Shown: in pieces, positions 17,635 to 28,300 of the stretch
Numbering within the stretch: position 1 is the stretch's first letter
Layout of the letters: each line of letters begins with the position of its first letter
DNA from: Segatella buccae ATCC 33574
GTDB taxonomy: Bacteria > Bacteroidota > Bacteroidia > Bacteroidales > Bacteroidaceae
DNA: 64,000 nucleotides
Reading direction: 5' to 3'
Assembly: GCF_000184945.1 (NCBI RefSeq)
Contig: NZ_GL586311.1
Location: 700,368 to 764,367, forward strand
Program-made: the position numbers and the translations under genes
Notes under the pieces: generated by a model
Seen by the model: only the letters and a program-made list of their open reading frames with translations
What the model was told of the DNA's origin: nothing
Databases searched by the model: none

Positions 17635-19989
17635 TCAGTTTCTCTTATAATCGAAGGCATCAATATCCACATATCCGCCTGTCTGGCGGGTGGCATAGCA
17701 GAACAAAGCCAGTCGGGTGCCCATGAAGAAGCGCCGATAGTCGAAACGCATCTGGTAGTCGCGGCCTATCCGGTGCCAAGTGCGGTTGTCAAGAGAATAG
17801 TAGAACATGGCCATATCACGACCCGGACGGAAGTCAGCATCTATGCGCAGATACACCTTGTTCCGTCTGACAGGCACACGCTCCACTTCCTTTTCCTGCA
17901 CATCGGTGACAGCTTTCTCACGATCGGAGAGCGACACAGAGGCCTCACTCATGACGAACACAGTCTTCTTTCCACTGCGCAAGAGAGTGAGCACACCCGA
18001 GTCGCCGTTGAAGGCAGCCAGTCCGGCCCGGTCGCCATCTTTAAGATGGGTGATGTCGAGGGCCACCGTTGCCGAACAAAGCGGCCCCTCCATGCGCTGC
18101 GAAAGAGTGTTGGGAGCCTCAAAGAGGTTTCCGGCCGGGCGCGAGGTTTTCAACCGAAGCCATCCCTTGCGCTCGGTGAGACTCCATGCCTCGTCCACCG
18201 GATTATGATTCCATTGCCACACACGCTTCAGATGAGGCCCCTCGAAGTCATCACTCTGCACGATGCCATGCTTTCCGCCACCCATCACAGGTCTGTCCAT
18301 CAGTGTGGGGATATGCCCGAAACGGTCGCCGAGAATGGGCCACCCGTCTTCCCATCGGCACGGCATGAGCGTGAGCACACGCCCCACTCCGCCACGGTCT
18401 TGGAATATGACCCCATACCAACGCCCATCGGGGGCGTCGACGATAGTGCCCTGCCCCACGTAGGAGAAACCGCCAAACTCGGTTTCAAGGATTGTGCGCT
18501 TCTCGTAAGGCCCATTGATGCTGTCGGCGCGATAGCACACCTGCCGCCGGGGCCTGCCCAGCGGCCATGAAACCATGAGCAGATAATACTTCCCGTCGCG
18601 TTTCACCATGCGGCTGCCTTCGAGCAGCCCCGTCTCGTCGGGCTCCCGCCGGAAAAGCGTGCAATCGCTCCCCGGCTTCATAAGGCACAGATCGGGAGTC
18701 AGTTCGCACATCTGTCCGGTGCCATAGACCACATAGGCACGGTCGTCGTCATCGAAGAAGAGGGATGCATCGTGGAAATGACGGAGGCGCGAGACGAGGG
18801 TCCACCGGCCCGTGGGGTCTTCAGTGGTATAGATATAGGTGTCGCCGCCGGGATTGTCGTTGGGGGCAAAGAGGGCATAAAAACGCCCCTTGTGATATTT
18901 CAGGGATGTGGCCCATTGGCCTCTTCCATAAACCGTTCCACCCTGCATGTCATATTTAGGCGAGTCGGTGAGCCGGTCGAAGACATAGCTCACGGTTTCC
19001 CAGTCCACCAAGTCGCGTGAGCGCATCACCGGTGCACCGGGCATGAGGTGCATCGTCGTACTCACCATGTAGAACCACTCGCCCACTCTGATGACATCAG
19101 GGTCGGGCACATCGGCCCACAACATGGGGTTGGGAAAACGACGGGCGGTTTGTTCGGAAATATAGATCAGGGCATTGACGAGCGACGGCCCCCAATAGTC
19201 CCAGTTGTGGCCGCCTGCTTTCACACGCGTCTCACAACCGATGTGCCGGGCTCTGAGTGCCTTCACAAAGTCCATGTTGTCTTCGAGAGTGAAGTCTTGG
19301 TCGCCGCAGTCGACATACCATTTCACGCTACGCCAACGCTCCACATCTTTTCCGTCGCCCCCATCGACCATCCTGATGGGATTGTGACGCTCCACATTGT
19401 GCTGCCGCCATTCGCCCAACGGGTCGTTTTTCAGAAAATCCAACGGCTGCCGGCGCAGGTAGGCACTCATGGCATAGACCACATTGAACATCTCCGGATG
19501 GCACAGCCCATAGCCCACAGCTCCGCCACCTCCCATCGAAAATCCGGCCACGGAGCGTTTGCCGGCTTCCCGGGCCACCCGGTATCGGTTTTCGATATAT
19601 GGTATCAATTCGTTGAACATATAATCTTCGAAAGGCCATTCCGGTTCGTCAAACCATATCATTTTGTCTTTATTGGCCTCCGGACACACAATGATCGTCT
19701 TCTGCATCCGGCACGCAGCCACCAGACTGTCTACCACCGTCTGCAAACGGCCATACACGGCCCAATCGGTATTGGAGCAACCGCCCCCATGAAGCAGATA
19801 GAGTATGGGGTAGCTATCGGTCGACCGGTCGTAGCCATCGGGCAGACATACGGTATATTCACGTTCGGCGATACCGGGCAACAACTTACAGGGCATCACC
19901 TCATGCACAATCCGACAGCCGGCCTGTCCTGCCAGCGGAAACATGGCGCAGAGCAGCAAGGCCATAAAAATCTTGATTTCTCTTTTCAT
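17635..19989 (-). CDS. CE1 esterase fused to a GH43-type arabinofuranosidase/xylosidase
   Basis: Secreted bifunctional hemicellulase of 784 residues. After a signal peptide (KIFMALLLCAMFPLAGQAG), residues about 30-275 form a CE1/esterase-D type alpha/beta hydrolase: PILYLLHGGGCSN, the nucleophile elbow AGFSMGGGGA, and a C-terminal catalytic-type His region GGHNWDYW. Residues about 280-580 form a GH43 five-blade propeller: DPDVIRVGEWFYMVST (catalytic base Asp), MRSRDLVDWETVSY, later LLEGSRMVKRDGKYYLLMVS (acid Glu) and GQGTIVDAPDGRWY. Residues 590-784 are a DUF1349/CBM-like beta-sandwich ending GGYVDIDAFDYKRN. Such esterase-GH43 fusions remove acyl and arabinosyl side chains from arabinoxylan. 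It lies downstream of, and in the same direction as, the GH115 gene, but 590 bases and a dispersed repeat separate them. Substrate specificity is inferred. Confidence 0.88.
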   Translation of the reverse strand: MKREIKIFMALLLCAMFPLAGQAGCRIVHEVMPCKLLPGIAEREYTVCLPDGYDRSTDSYPILYLLHGGGCSNTDWAVYGRLQTVVDSLVAACRMQKTIIVCPEANKDKMIWFDEPEWPFEDYMFNELIPYIENRYRVAREAGKRSVAGFSMGGGGAVGYGLCHPEMFNVVYAMSAYLRRQPLDFLKNDPLGEWRQHNVERHNPIRMVDGGDGKDVERWRSVKWYVDCGDQDFTLEDNMDFVKALRARHIGCETRVKAGGHNWDYWGPSLVNALIYISEQTARRFPNPMLWADVPDPDVIRVGEWFYMVSTTMHLMPGAPVMRSRDLVDWETVSYVFDRLTDSPKYDMQGGTVYGRGQWATSLKYHKGRFYALFAPNDNPGGDTYIYTTEDPTGRWTLVSRLRHFHDASLFFDDDDRAYVVYGTGQMCELTPDLCLMKPGSDCTLFRREPDETGLLEGSRMVKRDGKYYLLMVSWPLGRPRRQVCYRADSINGPYEKRTILETEFGGFSYVGQGTIVDAPDGRWYGVIFQDRGGVGRVLTLMPCRWEDGWPILGDRFGHIPTLMDRPVMGGGKHGIVQSDDFEGPHLKRVWQWNHNPVDEAWSLTERKGWLRLKTSRPAGNLFEAPNTLSQRMEGPLCSATVALDITHLKDGDRAGLAAFNGDSGVLTLLRSGKKTVFVMSEASVSLSDREKAVTDVQEKEVERVPVRRNKVYLRIDADFRPGRDMAMFYYSLDNRTWHRIGRDYQMRFDYRRFFMGTRLALFCYATRQTGGYVDIDAFDYKRN

Positions 19990-20093
19990 ACCATTTATTC
20001 TTTATTCCCTGATTGGGATTTCTTCAACTCGTCTTTTGGTTATTTCATAGAGTGGCAGGGAGCTGGAAATATGTCATAACAATTTATCAGACA

Positions 20094-20447
20094 TTTGCAA
20101 ACGGACAGAAAAAGTCGTACCTTTGCATGAGCAAGGGAAGCACGCAAGTGTTTCCCTTTTTTAGTTTCCAATCCACCAACAGACCCCCAACCCCCTGAAG
20201 GGGGCTTTTCATTCCTGCTATGGGAGATTGTTCGGCCCGAATGGCTTTGCAAAAGGGCCTCTTTGAGGTTGTCATCCGGCCCGAGTGAGCTTCCAAGTGT
20301 GGCCGTTTTGCAAGGTCGTTTGGGCTTGGCGGGAAAATTGATGGGACGGATTGGGTGGATAAGGCGGATGAGATTGATTGGGAAGATAGGTGTGGAAAAA
20401 TCGCGTGTAAGGCTTTTTCGAAACCTTTAATAGTTTGTGCTATATAT
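20094..20447 (+). repeat. Dispersed intergenic repeat, copy A (plus orientation)
   Basis: One of six related copies in the window. It opens with TTTG (20094-20097), 20 bases, TACCTTTG (20118-20125), a match to the Bacteroides sigma promoter; then hairpin 20135-20156 plus T-run; then a CCCCCTGAAGGGGG element, several TTCGGCCCGAA-like palindromes, the phrase CTTCCAAGTGTGGCC, and a terminal GTGTAAGGCTTTTTC ... GTGCTATATA. Copy A differs from the others between the two promoter boxes although the boxes and their spacing are kept. It has no coding capacity worth defending and lies in the 590-base gap between two minus-strand genes. Confidence 0.88.
20131..20162 (+). ncRNA. Predicted ~32-nt hairpin RNA of repeat copy A
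   Basis: Starts about 6 bases after the -7 box. Stem GGGAAGCAC (20135-20143) with GTGTTTCCC (20148-20156), loop GCAA, then TTTTTT (20157-20162), so a transcript from the repeat promoter should end here. Compare CGC/GCG and GAGA or TTCG loops in other copies. Confidence 0.4.
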
Positions 20448-20467
20448 CCGACACGGGGCTTTATCCT

Positions 20468-20490
20468 GCCCCCTTGACTTGGGGGGCTTT
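20468..20490 (+). terminator. GC hairpin downstream of repeat copy A
   Basis: GCCCCC (20468-20473) pairs with GGGGGC (20482-20487) around an 8-base loop, followed by TTT. It resembles the short C5/G5 elements found elsewhere in the window. Confidence 0.4.
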
Positions 20491-20502
20491 AGACACTCCA
20501 TT

Positions 20503-20587
20503 CACACCTACCACCCATCACCCACCACCTGTCCTTACAGCAGGACAAAGACATCATCAACATCCAACACCTAACACCTATCACCTC
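20503..20587. repeat. CACCTA/CACCCA microrepeat array at the 3' end of the GH115 gene
   Basis: Bases 20503-20529 read as degenerate 6-7 base units (CACCTAC, CACCCAT, CACCCAC, CACC). After a TGTCCT/AGGACA hairpin (20529-20546) and 20 bases, a second block, CACCTAACACCTATCACCTC, covers 20569-20588 and contains the GH115 stop codon on the minus strand. The same phrase with one change occurs at 60064-60082 over the stop of another gene. Confidence 0.6.
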
Positions 20588-23076
20588 CTGCACGGCGACT
20601 CCTCCATCATGAGATAACCGGGCTTATAGCCTCCGGCATCGACCAAAACTTTCTCAAACACGATGGCAGGATCGAGCGGACGGATGGTGAGTGTGTGACA
20701 GCCGTCGGGAGAGGGGGGCACGGGGAGTGTGACCACCGACTCCACCACACGGCGGGCCACCGTGGGATAGTAGACCGTGTAGATATTCTCCTTGCGCTCG
20801 TTGAGCCGGGCGTTGAAGTTCACTTCGCGTTCCTGACCGCCGTCGAGCGACACCGTATAGCGCAATCCGCCACGGTTGAGGAAGTCGAGCGTGGATTTCA
20901 CCATCACACGCACGTTCACTTCCGAGGGCCGGAGCGCGCCCAACGAGAAACGGTAAGAGAGCGAAGCACCGGCCACAGGGGCAGTGTTGGGCATCAGCGT
21001 GAGTCCGCTGCGGGTGCGCCCCATGTAGGGTATCACCGTCCATCGGGCCCCGGAAGACGGCAGGCAGGCAAATAAGTGCTCGGCCTCCATCGCCACCACG
21101 CTGTCGCGGGCCTCGAAGACAAATCCGCCGGGCCGTCCATCGGTCTCCACGCGATGCACCTCGGGCATCTTGTCACGCGGAAAATCGTCGTTCCATGAAG
21201 TATAACCGATGTGCTTCTGGGTCATCATACCGTTCCATTTTCCACCCGCTATGTCGTGGTTGTAGGCCGCGCAGAGCAGCGAGTCGCGACGGAAAGCCTC
21301 GCCCACACGGTCGGCCCAGAGGTTGGCATCGGGGTCGTTGCGCTCATACAGGAAGTGGTTCATGGCTTGGGCATAGTACATCTGATAGACATTCGACATG
21401 GCCTGCAAAGGGAAGAGCACCAACTCCCGGTAGGCATCGCGCAGCTCGGGACGCAGCGAGAGATACTGCCGCAGGGCCTCGGCCTCAAGGCGCATGTAGT
21501 CGTCGGCCACCCGCCGCCATTCGCCCGTGGCCACATTGTAGGTCGAAGCGTCGAGCATCTCGGCCGTGATGCGCCCGTTGTACTTGCCCACAAGATTGAG
21601 GATGCGGGCCGCCTCGGGAGCCTGCTCCTCGCCAAACTGCTCACGGCAGAAGCCGAGCGTGTGGTCGGTGAGCGTGGCTGCATCGTAGCGACGGGGATTC
21701 CACGCCATGTCCATGAAGAGGGAGATGGGATATTCCATCGGTTTGAGATCGCCCACGTTGAGTATCCACAGGCGGTCGATGCCGTAGTTGTAGGCCAACT
21801 GCAACTGTTCCCACATATTCTGCGTGGGTGTAACGTTGAGCCACTTGCTGTTGCGGGGCGCACCCACATAGTCCACATGGTAGTACAGTCCCCAGCCTCC
21901 GGCCCGGTTGCGCTCTTTGGCGGCAGGCACACGGCGCACGTTGCCCCAGTTGTCGTCGCAGAGGAGCATCGTCACGTCGTCGGGCACGCGCATCCCCTTG
22001 TCGTAGTAATCCAACACCTCTTTATACAACGCCCACACCTGCGGTGTCTCCTTGGCCGGCCGGCGGGTCACGTCGGCGATGATTCGCCGCTGATTCTCCA
22101 CGATGCGTTGCATGAGCCGGGTGTCGGCCTCCTCGCTCATGGCCTCGTCACCGTCGCCGCGCATACCGATGGTCACGATATCTTCCGTCCCCTTCATGCG
22201 CTCGATGCCCTCCCGGAAGAAGCGATCAAGCACGGTCTGGTTGGTCTGATAGTTCCACGCCCCGTAGTCTTTGCGCCGGCGCGCCCACTCCTGATGGTTG
22301 CGTGCCATGGGTTCGTGGTGGGAAGTGCCCATGATGACGCCCATCTCGTCGGCTGTGTGACTGTTTTCCGGGTCGTCGGCATAGAAGGCCCAGCCCCACA
22401 TGGCAGGCCACAGCATGTTGCCCTTGAGGCGCAGGATGAGTTCAAACACGCGGGCATAGAATCGGTGGTCGCCATAATCGGTGCCGTAGGTGTGCTTCAC
22501 CCACGAAGTGAGACAGGGAGCCTCGTCATTGAGAAAGAGCCCACGATAGCGCACAGCCGGTTCGCCGTCGGTGTAGATGCCACGGGAGATGTAGATGCGG
22601 TCGTGGCGGGCCACGGGCACATCGGCCCAGTCATACCACGGCGAGACACCCATCTGGCGGGAGAGTTCGTAGATGCCGTAGATGGTGCCCCGCCGGTCGC
22701 TGCCCGCAATGACGAGCTGCCGGCCCACAAGGGTGATGATGTATTTCTCGCGCCTGCCACGAAGCAGACCGCCGTCGAGCAACCTGCGCTTCACCAGTCG
22801 GTCGATGGCTGTCGAGTGGCCGAGTGTCCCGATGAGGATGCCGGCACGCTCGTCAGTGCCCACAACAGCCTCTGCACCACACACTTTACGGATATCGGCG
22901 GCAAGATTGCGGGCGGCTATGGCCACGCCTTTCAGGTCGCGGGCATCCAGACAGATGCTCACGCCACCCCCGTCGTTGAGCAGCACGTCACCGGAGTCAA
23001 AGTTCACAAAACGGTCGGCAGCCGACAGCTGCAGGGAAAACAACAGAAGCAGGAGAAGATAAATGCTTGTTTTCAT
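20581..23076 (-). CDS. GH115 alpha-glucuronidase
   Basis: Secreted enzyme that removes (4-O-methyl-)glucuronic acid from internal residues of glucuronoxylan, the known activity of GH115. The frame extends upstream to 23148, but ATG 23076 starts a clean signal peptide (KTSIYLLLLLLFSLQLSAAD), giving 831 residues. Family features: an N-terminal domain with AGSDRRGTIYGIYELSRQMG, the TIM-barrel segments RYRGLFLNDEAP, LKGNMLWPAMWGWAFYADDP, ADEMGVIMGTSHHEPMAR, TIGMRGDGDEAMSE and LLCDDNWGNVRR, a helical region, and a C-terminal beta domain. Its stop codon is inside a CACCTA microrepeat, so the last few residues may have been replaced by repeat sequence. It lies 93 bases after the CE6-CE1 gene, probably in the same transcript. 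Confidence 0.93.
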   Translation of the reverse strand: MKTSIYLLLLLLFSLQLSAADRFVNFDSGDVLLNDGGGVSICLDARDLKGVAIAARNLAADIRKVCGAEAVVGTDERAGILIGTLGHSTAIDRLVKRRLLDGGLLRGRREKYIITLVGRQLVIAGSDRRGTIYGIYELSRQMGVSPWYDWADVPVARHDRIYISRGIYTDGEPAVRYRGLFLNDEAPCLTSWVKHTYGTDYGDHRFYARVFELILRLKGNMLWPAMWGWAFYADDPENSHTADEMGVIMGTSHHEPMARNHQEWARRRKDYGAWNYQTNQTVLDRFFREGIERMKGTEDIVTIGMRGDGDEAMSEEADTRLMQRIVENQRRIIADVTRRPAKETPQVWALYKEVLDYYDKGMRVPDDVTMLLCDDNWGNVRRVPAAKERNRAGGWGLYYHVDYVGAPRNSKWLNVTPTQNMWEQLQLAYNYGIDRLWILNVGDLKPMEYPISLFMDMAWNPRRYDAATLTDHTLGFCREQFGEEQAPEAARILNLVGKYNGRITAEMLDASTYNVATGEWRRVADDYMRLEAEALRQYLSLRPELRDAYRELVLFPLQAMSNVYQMYYAQAMNHFLYERNDPDANLWADRVGEAFRRDSLLCAAYNHDIAGGKWNGMMTQKHIGYTSWNDDFPRDKMPEVHRVETDGRPGGFVFEARDSVVAMEAEHLFACLPSSGARWTVIPYMGRTRSGLTLMPNTAPVAGASLSYRFSLGALRPSEVNVRVMVKSTLDFLNRGGLRYTVSLDGGQEREVNFNARLNERKENIYTVYYPTVARRVVESVVTLPVPPSPDGCHTLTIRPLDPAIVFEKVLVDAGGYKPGYLMMEESPCRR

Positions 23077-23169
23077 GTAGATAAATATGGGGGATGAATC
23101 TTTTAAAAACAGCCGGCGGACCATCGGGGCAGGCTTTTGACACCGCACCCAAGGTCCACCGACAGGACT

Positions 23170-25122
<1,953 letters not shown>

Positions 25123-25146
25123 TTAGCGATGGTTAAACTTCGATTG

Positions 25147-25154
25147 CAAAGATA
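25147..25154 (-). promoter_or_regulatory. -7 box for the CE6-CE1 / GH115 operon
   Basis: TATCTTTG on the minus strand, 28 bases upstream of the ATG at 25119. No clear TTTG lies 19-20 bases further upstream, which would fit an activator-dependent promoter. Confidence 0.45.
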
Positions 25155-25305
25155 ATCATTTTGCGCTTTCCGTGTTGTTTCTCATGTTTCAAATAGTTGT
25201 CCTTTCGTAACATCCTTGTCTCCCGTTTGTCTCACAATGCTTGCCGGTTGTCTCATTATTCCTATTTTTATGGCCTGAAAACGGGATGGAACGGGATTTT
25301 ATTGG

Positions 25306-25313
25306 TATCTTTG
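25306..25313 (+). promoter_or_regulatory. -7 box for the second HTCS gene
   Basis: TATCTTTG 33 bases before ATG 25347; no strong upstream TTTG. Because the frame is open through this box, the box itself argues that translation starts at 25347 and not at 25197. Confidence 0.5.
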
Positions 25314-25346
25314 CAGGCAGTCCGAACAAATGCAACCGAAACAATC

Positions 25347-28300
25347 ATGAAATACTATCTACTGATACTTACGTTTCTTTCATCGCTCCATGCCCGGCCA
25401 CAGACCGGCAAACTCTATACGGCCGACCACCAGCTGTCTAACAGTTTCGTGAGCCAGGTGTTCCAAGACCGCGACGGCTTCATCTGGATAACCACCCGCA
25501 ACGGCCTCAACCGCTACGACGGCTACCGATTCAAGACCTATAAGAAGGAAGACCGGAGGAGCGGACTCACGAGCAACTACTTGAACTGTATGTTCCAAGA
25601 CCGCGACGGCAACTTCTTCATCGGGAGCAATCTCACCGTGCAGCGATACAACGGCGAGGGCTTCGACAGCCTTCGGCTCATCGGCCCGAAGGGCACAAGC
25701 ATCCACACCTATATCAACGACATACAGCAGCGGCGCAATGGCGAAGTGCTGATATGCACCTCGGGCTACGGACTGATGAGACTGGGAGCCGACAACACGG
25801 CCCGCACCATCAGCCGACTGCCGGCGGATCTGCTCTATCTGCGGCGCATCATGGAAGACCGCCAACAGCGGCTATGGGCTGTCACCAGCCACGGCGGCCT
25901 CTACTGTCTGAACGGTGGTAAGGTGACAGGCCACTATTTTTCCGACCAAACCATGCGCCATTCGCTGCGCGACATCTGCACCGACAGGCAGGGCAACATT
26001 TGGGTGGGGACCTTCGGACAAGGACTGTGGAGGCTGAATGCCCACACAGGACAGTTTGAACGCGCTGCCACAGCCGGCCGGTTGCCCATCGCCAAGCTCT
26101 ATGCCGACAGAACCAACCGGCTGATGCTGGGATGCGACGGAACCGGAGTCTATATCTACGAACCACACAACGGCCGGCTCACCGCCAACCCCTATTACAG
26201 CCGGGACACCCAACTGGATCACGCCAAGGTCTATTCCATCACCGAAGACCGCAACGGCAACACGTGGCTGGGCATGCTTCAGAAGGGTGTGTTCATGCAA
26301 CCGGCTGCCAAATCGGGCTTCGGCTACATGGGACCCCGGCTGGGCCCAGCCAACGTAATAGGCAACAACTGCGTGACGAGCGTGTTCACTGACAGCCGGA
26401 GACACCTCTGGGTGGGCACCGACAAAGACGGCCTCTACCTGCTTGACGCGCAGCACCGCCTCGTGCGCCACTACACCACCGTGCCGGGTACCATCCTCTC
26501 CATCGCCGAAGACCATTTGGGGCGCATCTGGTTAGGCTCCTACGAAGAGGGATGTGGATGGGTAACGGCCGACAACGATGCCTACCACGCCTGCAAACTG
26601 GGAGTGAACGGGCCGCTAAGTGTGTTCTCCATCGCCGCAGACCGGCGGGGCCGCCTATGGATGGGGACCATGGGACAGGGGCTCATGTGTCTTGACCCAG
26701 TAACGCAGAAACGGGTGGACTATCGCATGAAAGCCGGGGCCGAGACCGACCGGCGCATGAACAGTCTCGTAAACGACTACGTAGGCAAAATAGCCGTGTC
26801 GCGCGACGGTCACCGCATCTATGTGGCCACCTCCGTGGGGATCGGCTGTCTCGACCTCGAAAAAGGCAGCTGGCTGTCGGTCTTCGGTTCCAACTGCCCC
26901 AACTACGGCACTTTTTCGCGTGTGGTGAGGGAAGGCCGCGACGGCAAAGTATATCTGGGTACCAACGACGGTCTGTTCGTTTACGACACGAGACGGCACA
27001 CCTGCCGCGTCTTTACCACGGCCGACGGACTGCCCGACAATGGTGTGGCAGGTGTGGAGACCGACAGCCGGGGCAACGTGTGGATAGCCACCGACCACGG
27101 ACTGGGGTGCCTCAATCTCGCAACGGGACGCGTGGCCTGTTTCTATGTGGACAAGGGACTACAGAGCAATGAGTTTGCCGACGGTGCATCCTGCCTCTCG
27201 TCCGACGGACGGCAGCTTCTCTTCGGAGGCACGGGTGGTCTCACGTGGTTTGACCCTGCACACATCCGGCCGCAGAAATGGAAAGCCACGGTGAAGATCA
27301 CAGGCCTCACCGTGGGCAGCAACGAGGTGAGCGTAAGGCCCGACTCCGACCGTTTCGACATGGACTATGAGGACAACTCCTTCAGCATACACCTCTCCAC
27401 GCTCACCTACGATGACCCCGACAACATCGTGTACCTCTACAGCATCAACGGCGACAAGTGGACACGGCTCAGCCCGGGAAGCAACGAGATAGCCTTCTCT
27501 CATCTCTCGCCGGGCACCTACCGGTTTCGCGTGAAGGCCATTCTCAACAATGCGCCCTCCGAGGAGAAGACATTTACCGTGGTGGTGGCAGCCCCGTGGT
27601 ATCGCTCCACACCCGCCTATTGCGTCTATCTGCTCCTCTTGGCCGTTCTCGTATGGCTCTATTTGCAATACCGCCGCCGCAAGGAGGAAGACCGCCTGCG
27701 CCTTCAGGAACACATCCATGCCGAAGAACTGGGCGAGGCCAAGCTGCGCTTCTTCATGAACATCAGCCACGAGATACGCACGCCCATGACGCTCATCGTC
27801 TCGCCCCTGCAACAACTCATCAAGGAAGACACCGATGCACACCGTCGAAGCGTCTACGAGACCATACGGCGCAATGCCGAGCGCATTCTCTCACTCATCA
27901 ACCAGATGATGGACTTGCGCAAGATAGACAAAGGGCAGATGGGCTTGCAGATGCGGGAGACCGACCTTGTGGCCTTCATCAGAGACATCTACACGCTCTT
28001 TCTCCACCAGACGAAGACCCGCAACATCAATCTCCGGTTCAGTCACGATGCCGAGACGCTACCCGTATGGATAGACCGCGGCAACTTCGACAAGGTGCTG
28101 ATGAACCTGCTCTCCAATGCCTTCAAATTCTGCAATGCCGGCGGCAACATCGACATACGGCTCTCCCACGACGACACGCAGGCCCGGATAGCCGTGAGCG
28201 ATGACGGGGCCACCATCCCCGAAGACAAGCTCGAACGCATCTTCGAACGCTTCTACCAGATGCCGTCGGAGACCAACGACCGTAACATCGGCACGGGCAT

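Noticed and set aside
20127..20200. Micro-ORF starting at the ATG of the dispersed repeats (MSKGS... in copies A-D)
   Set aside because: The ATG overlaps or precedes the predicted transcription start, the frames end at different places, copy E has ATA instead of ATG, and the observed changes preserve base pairing rather than amino acids.
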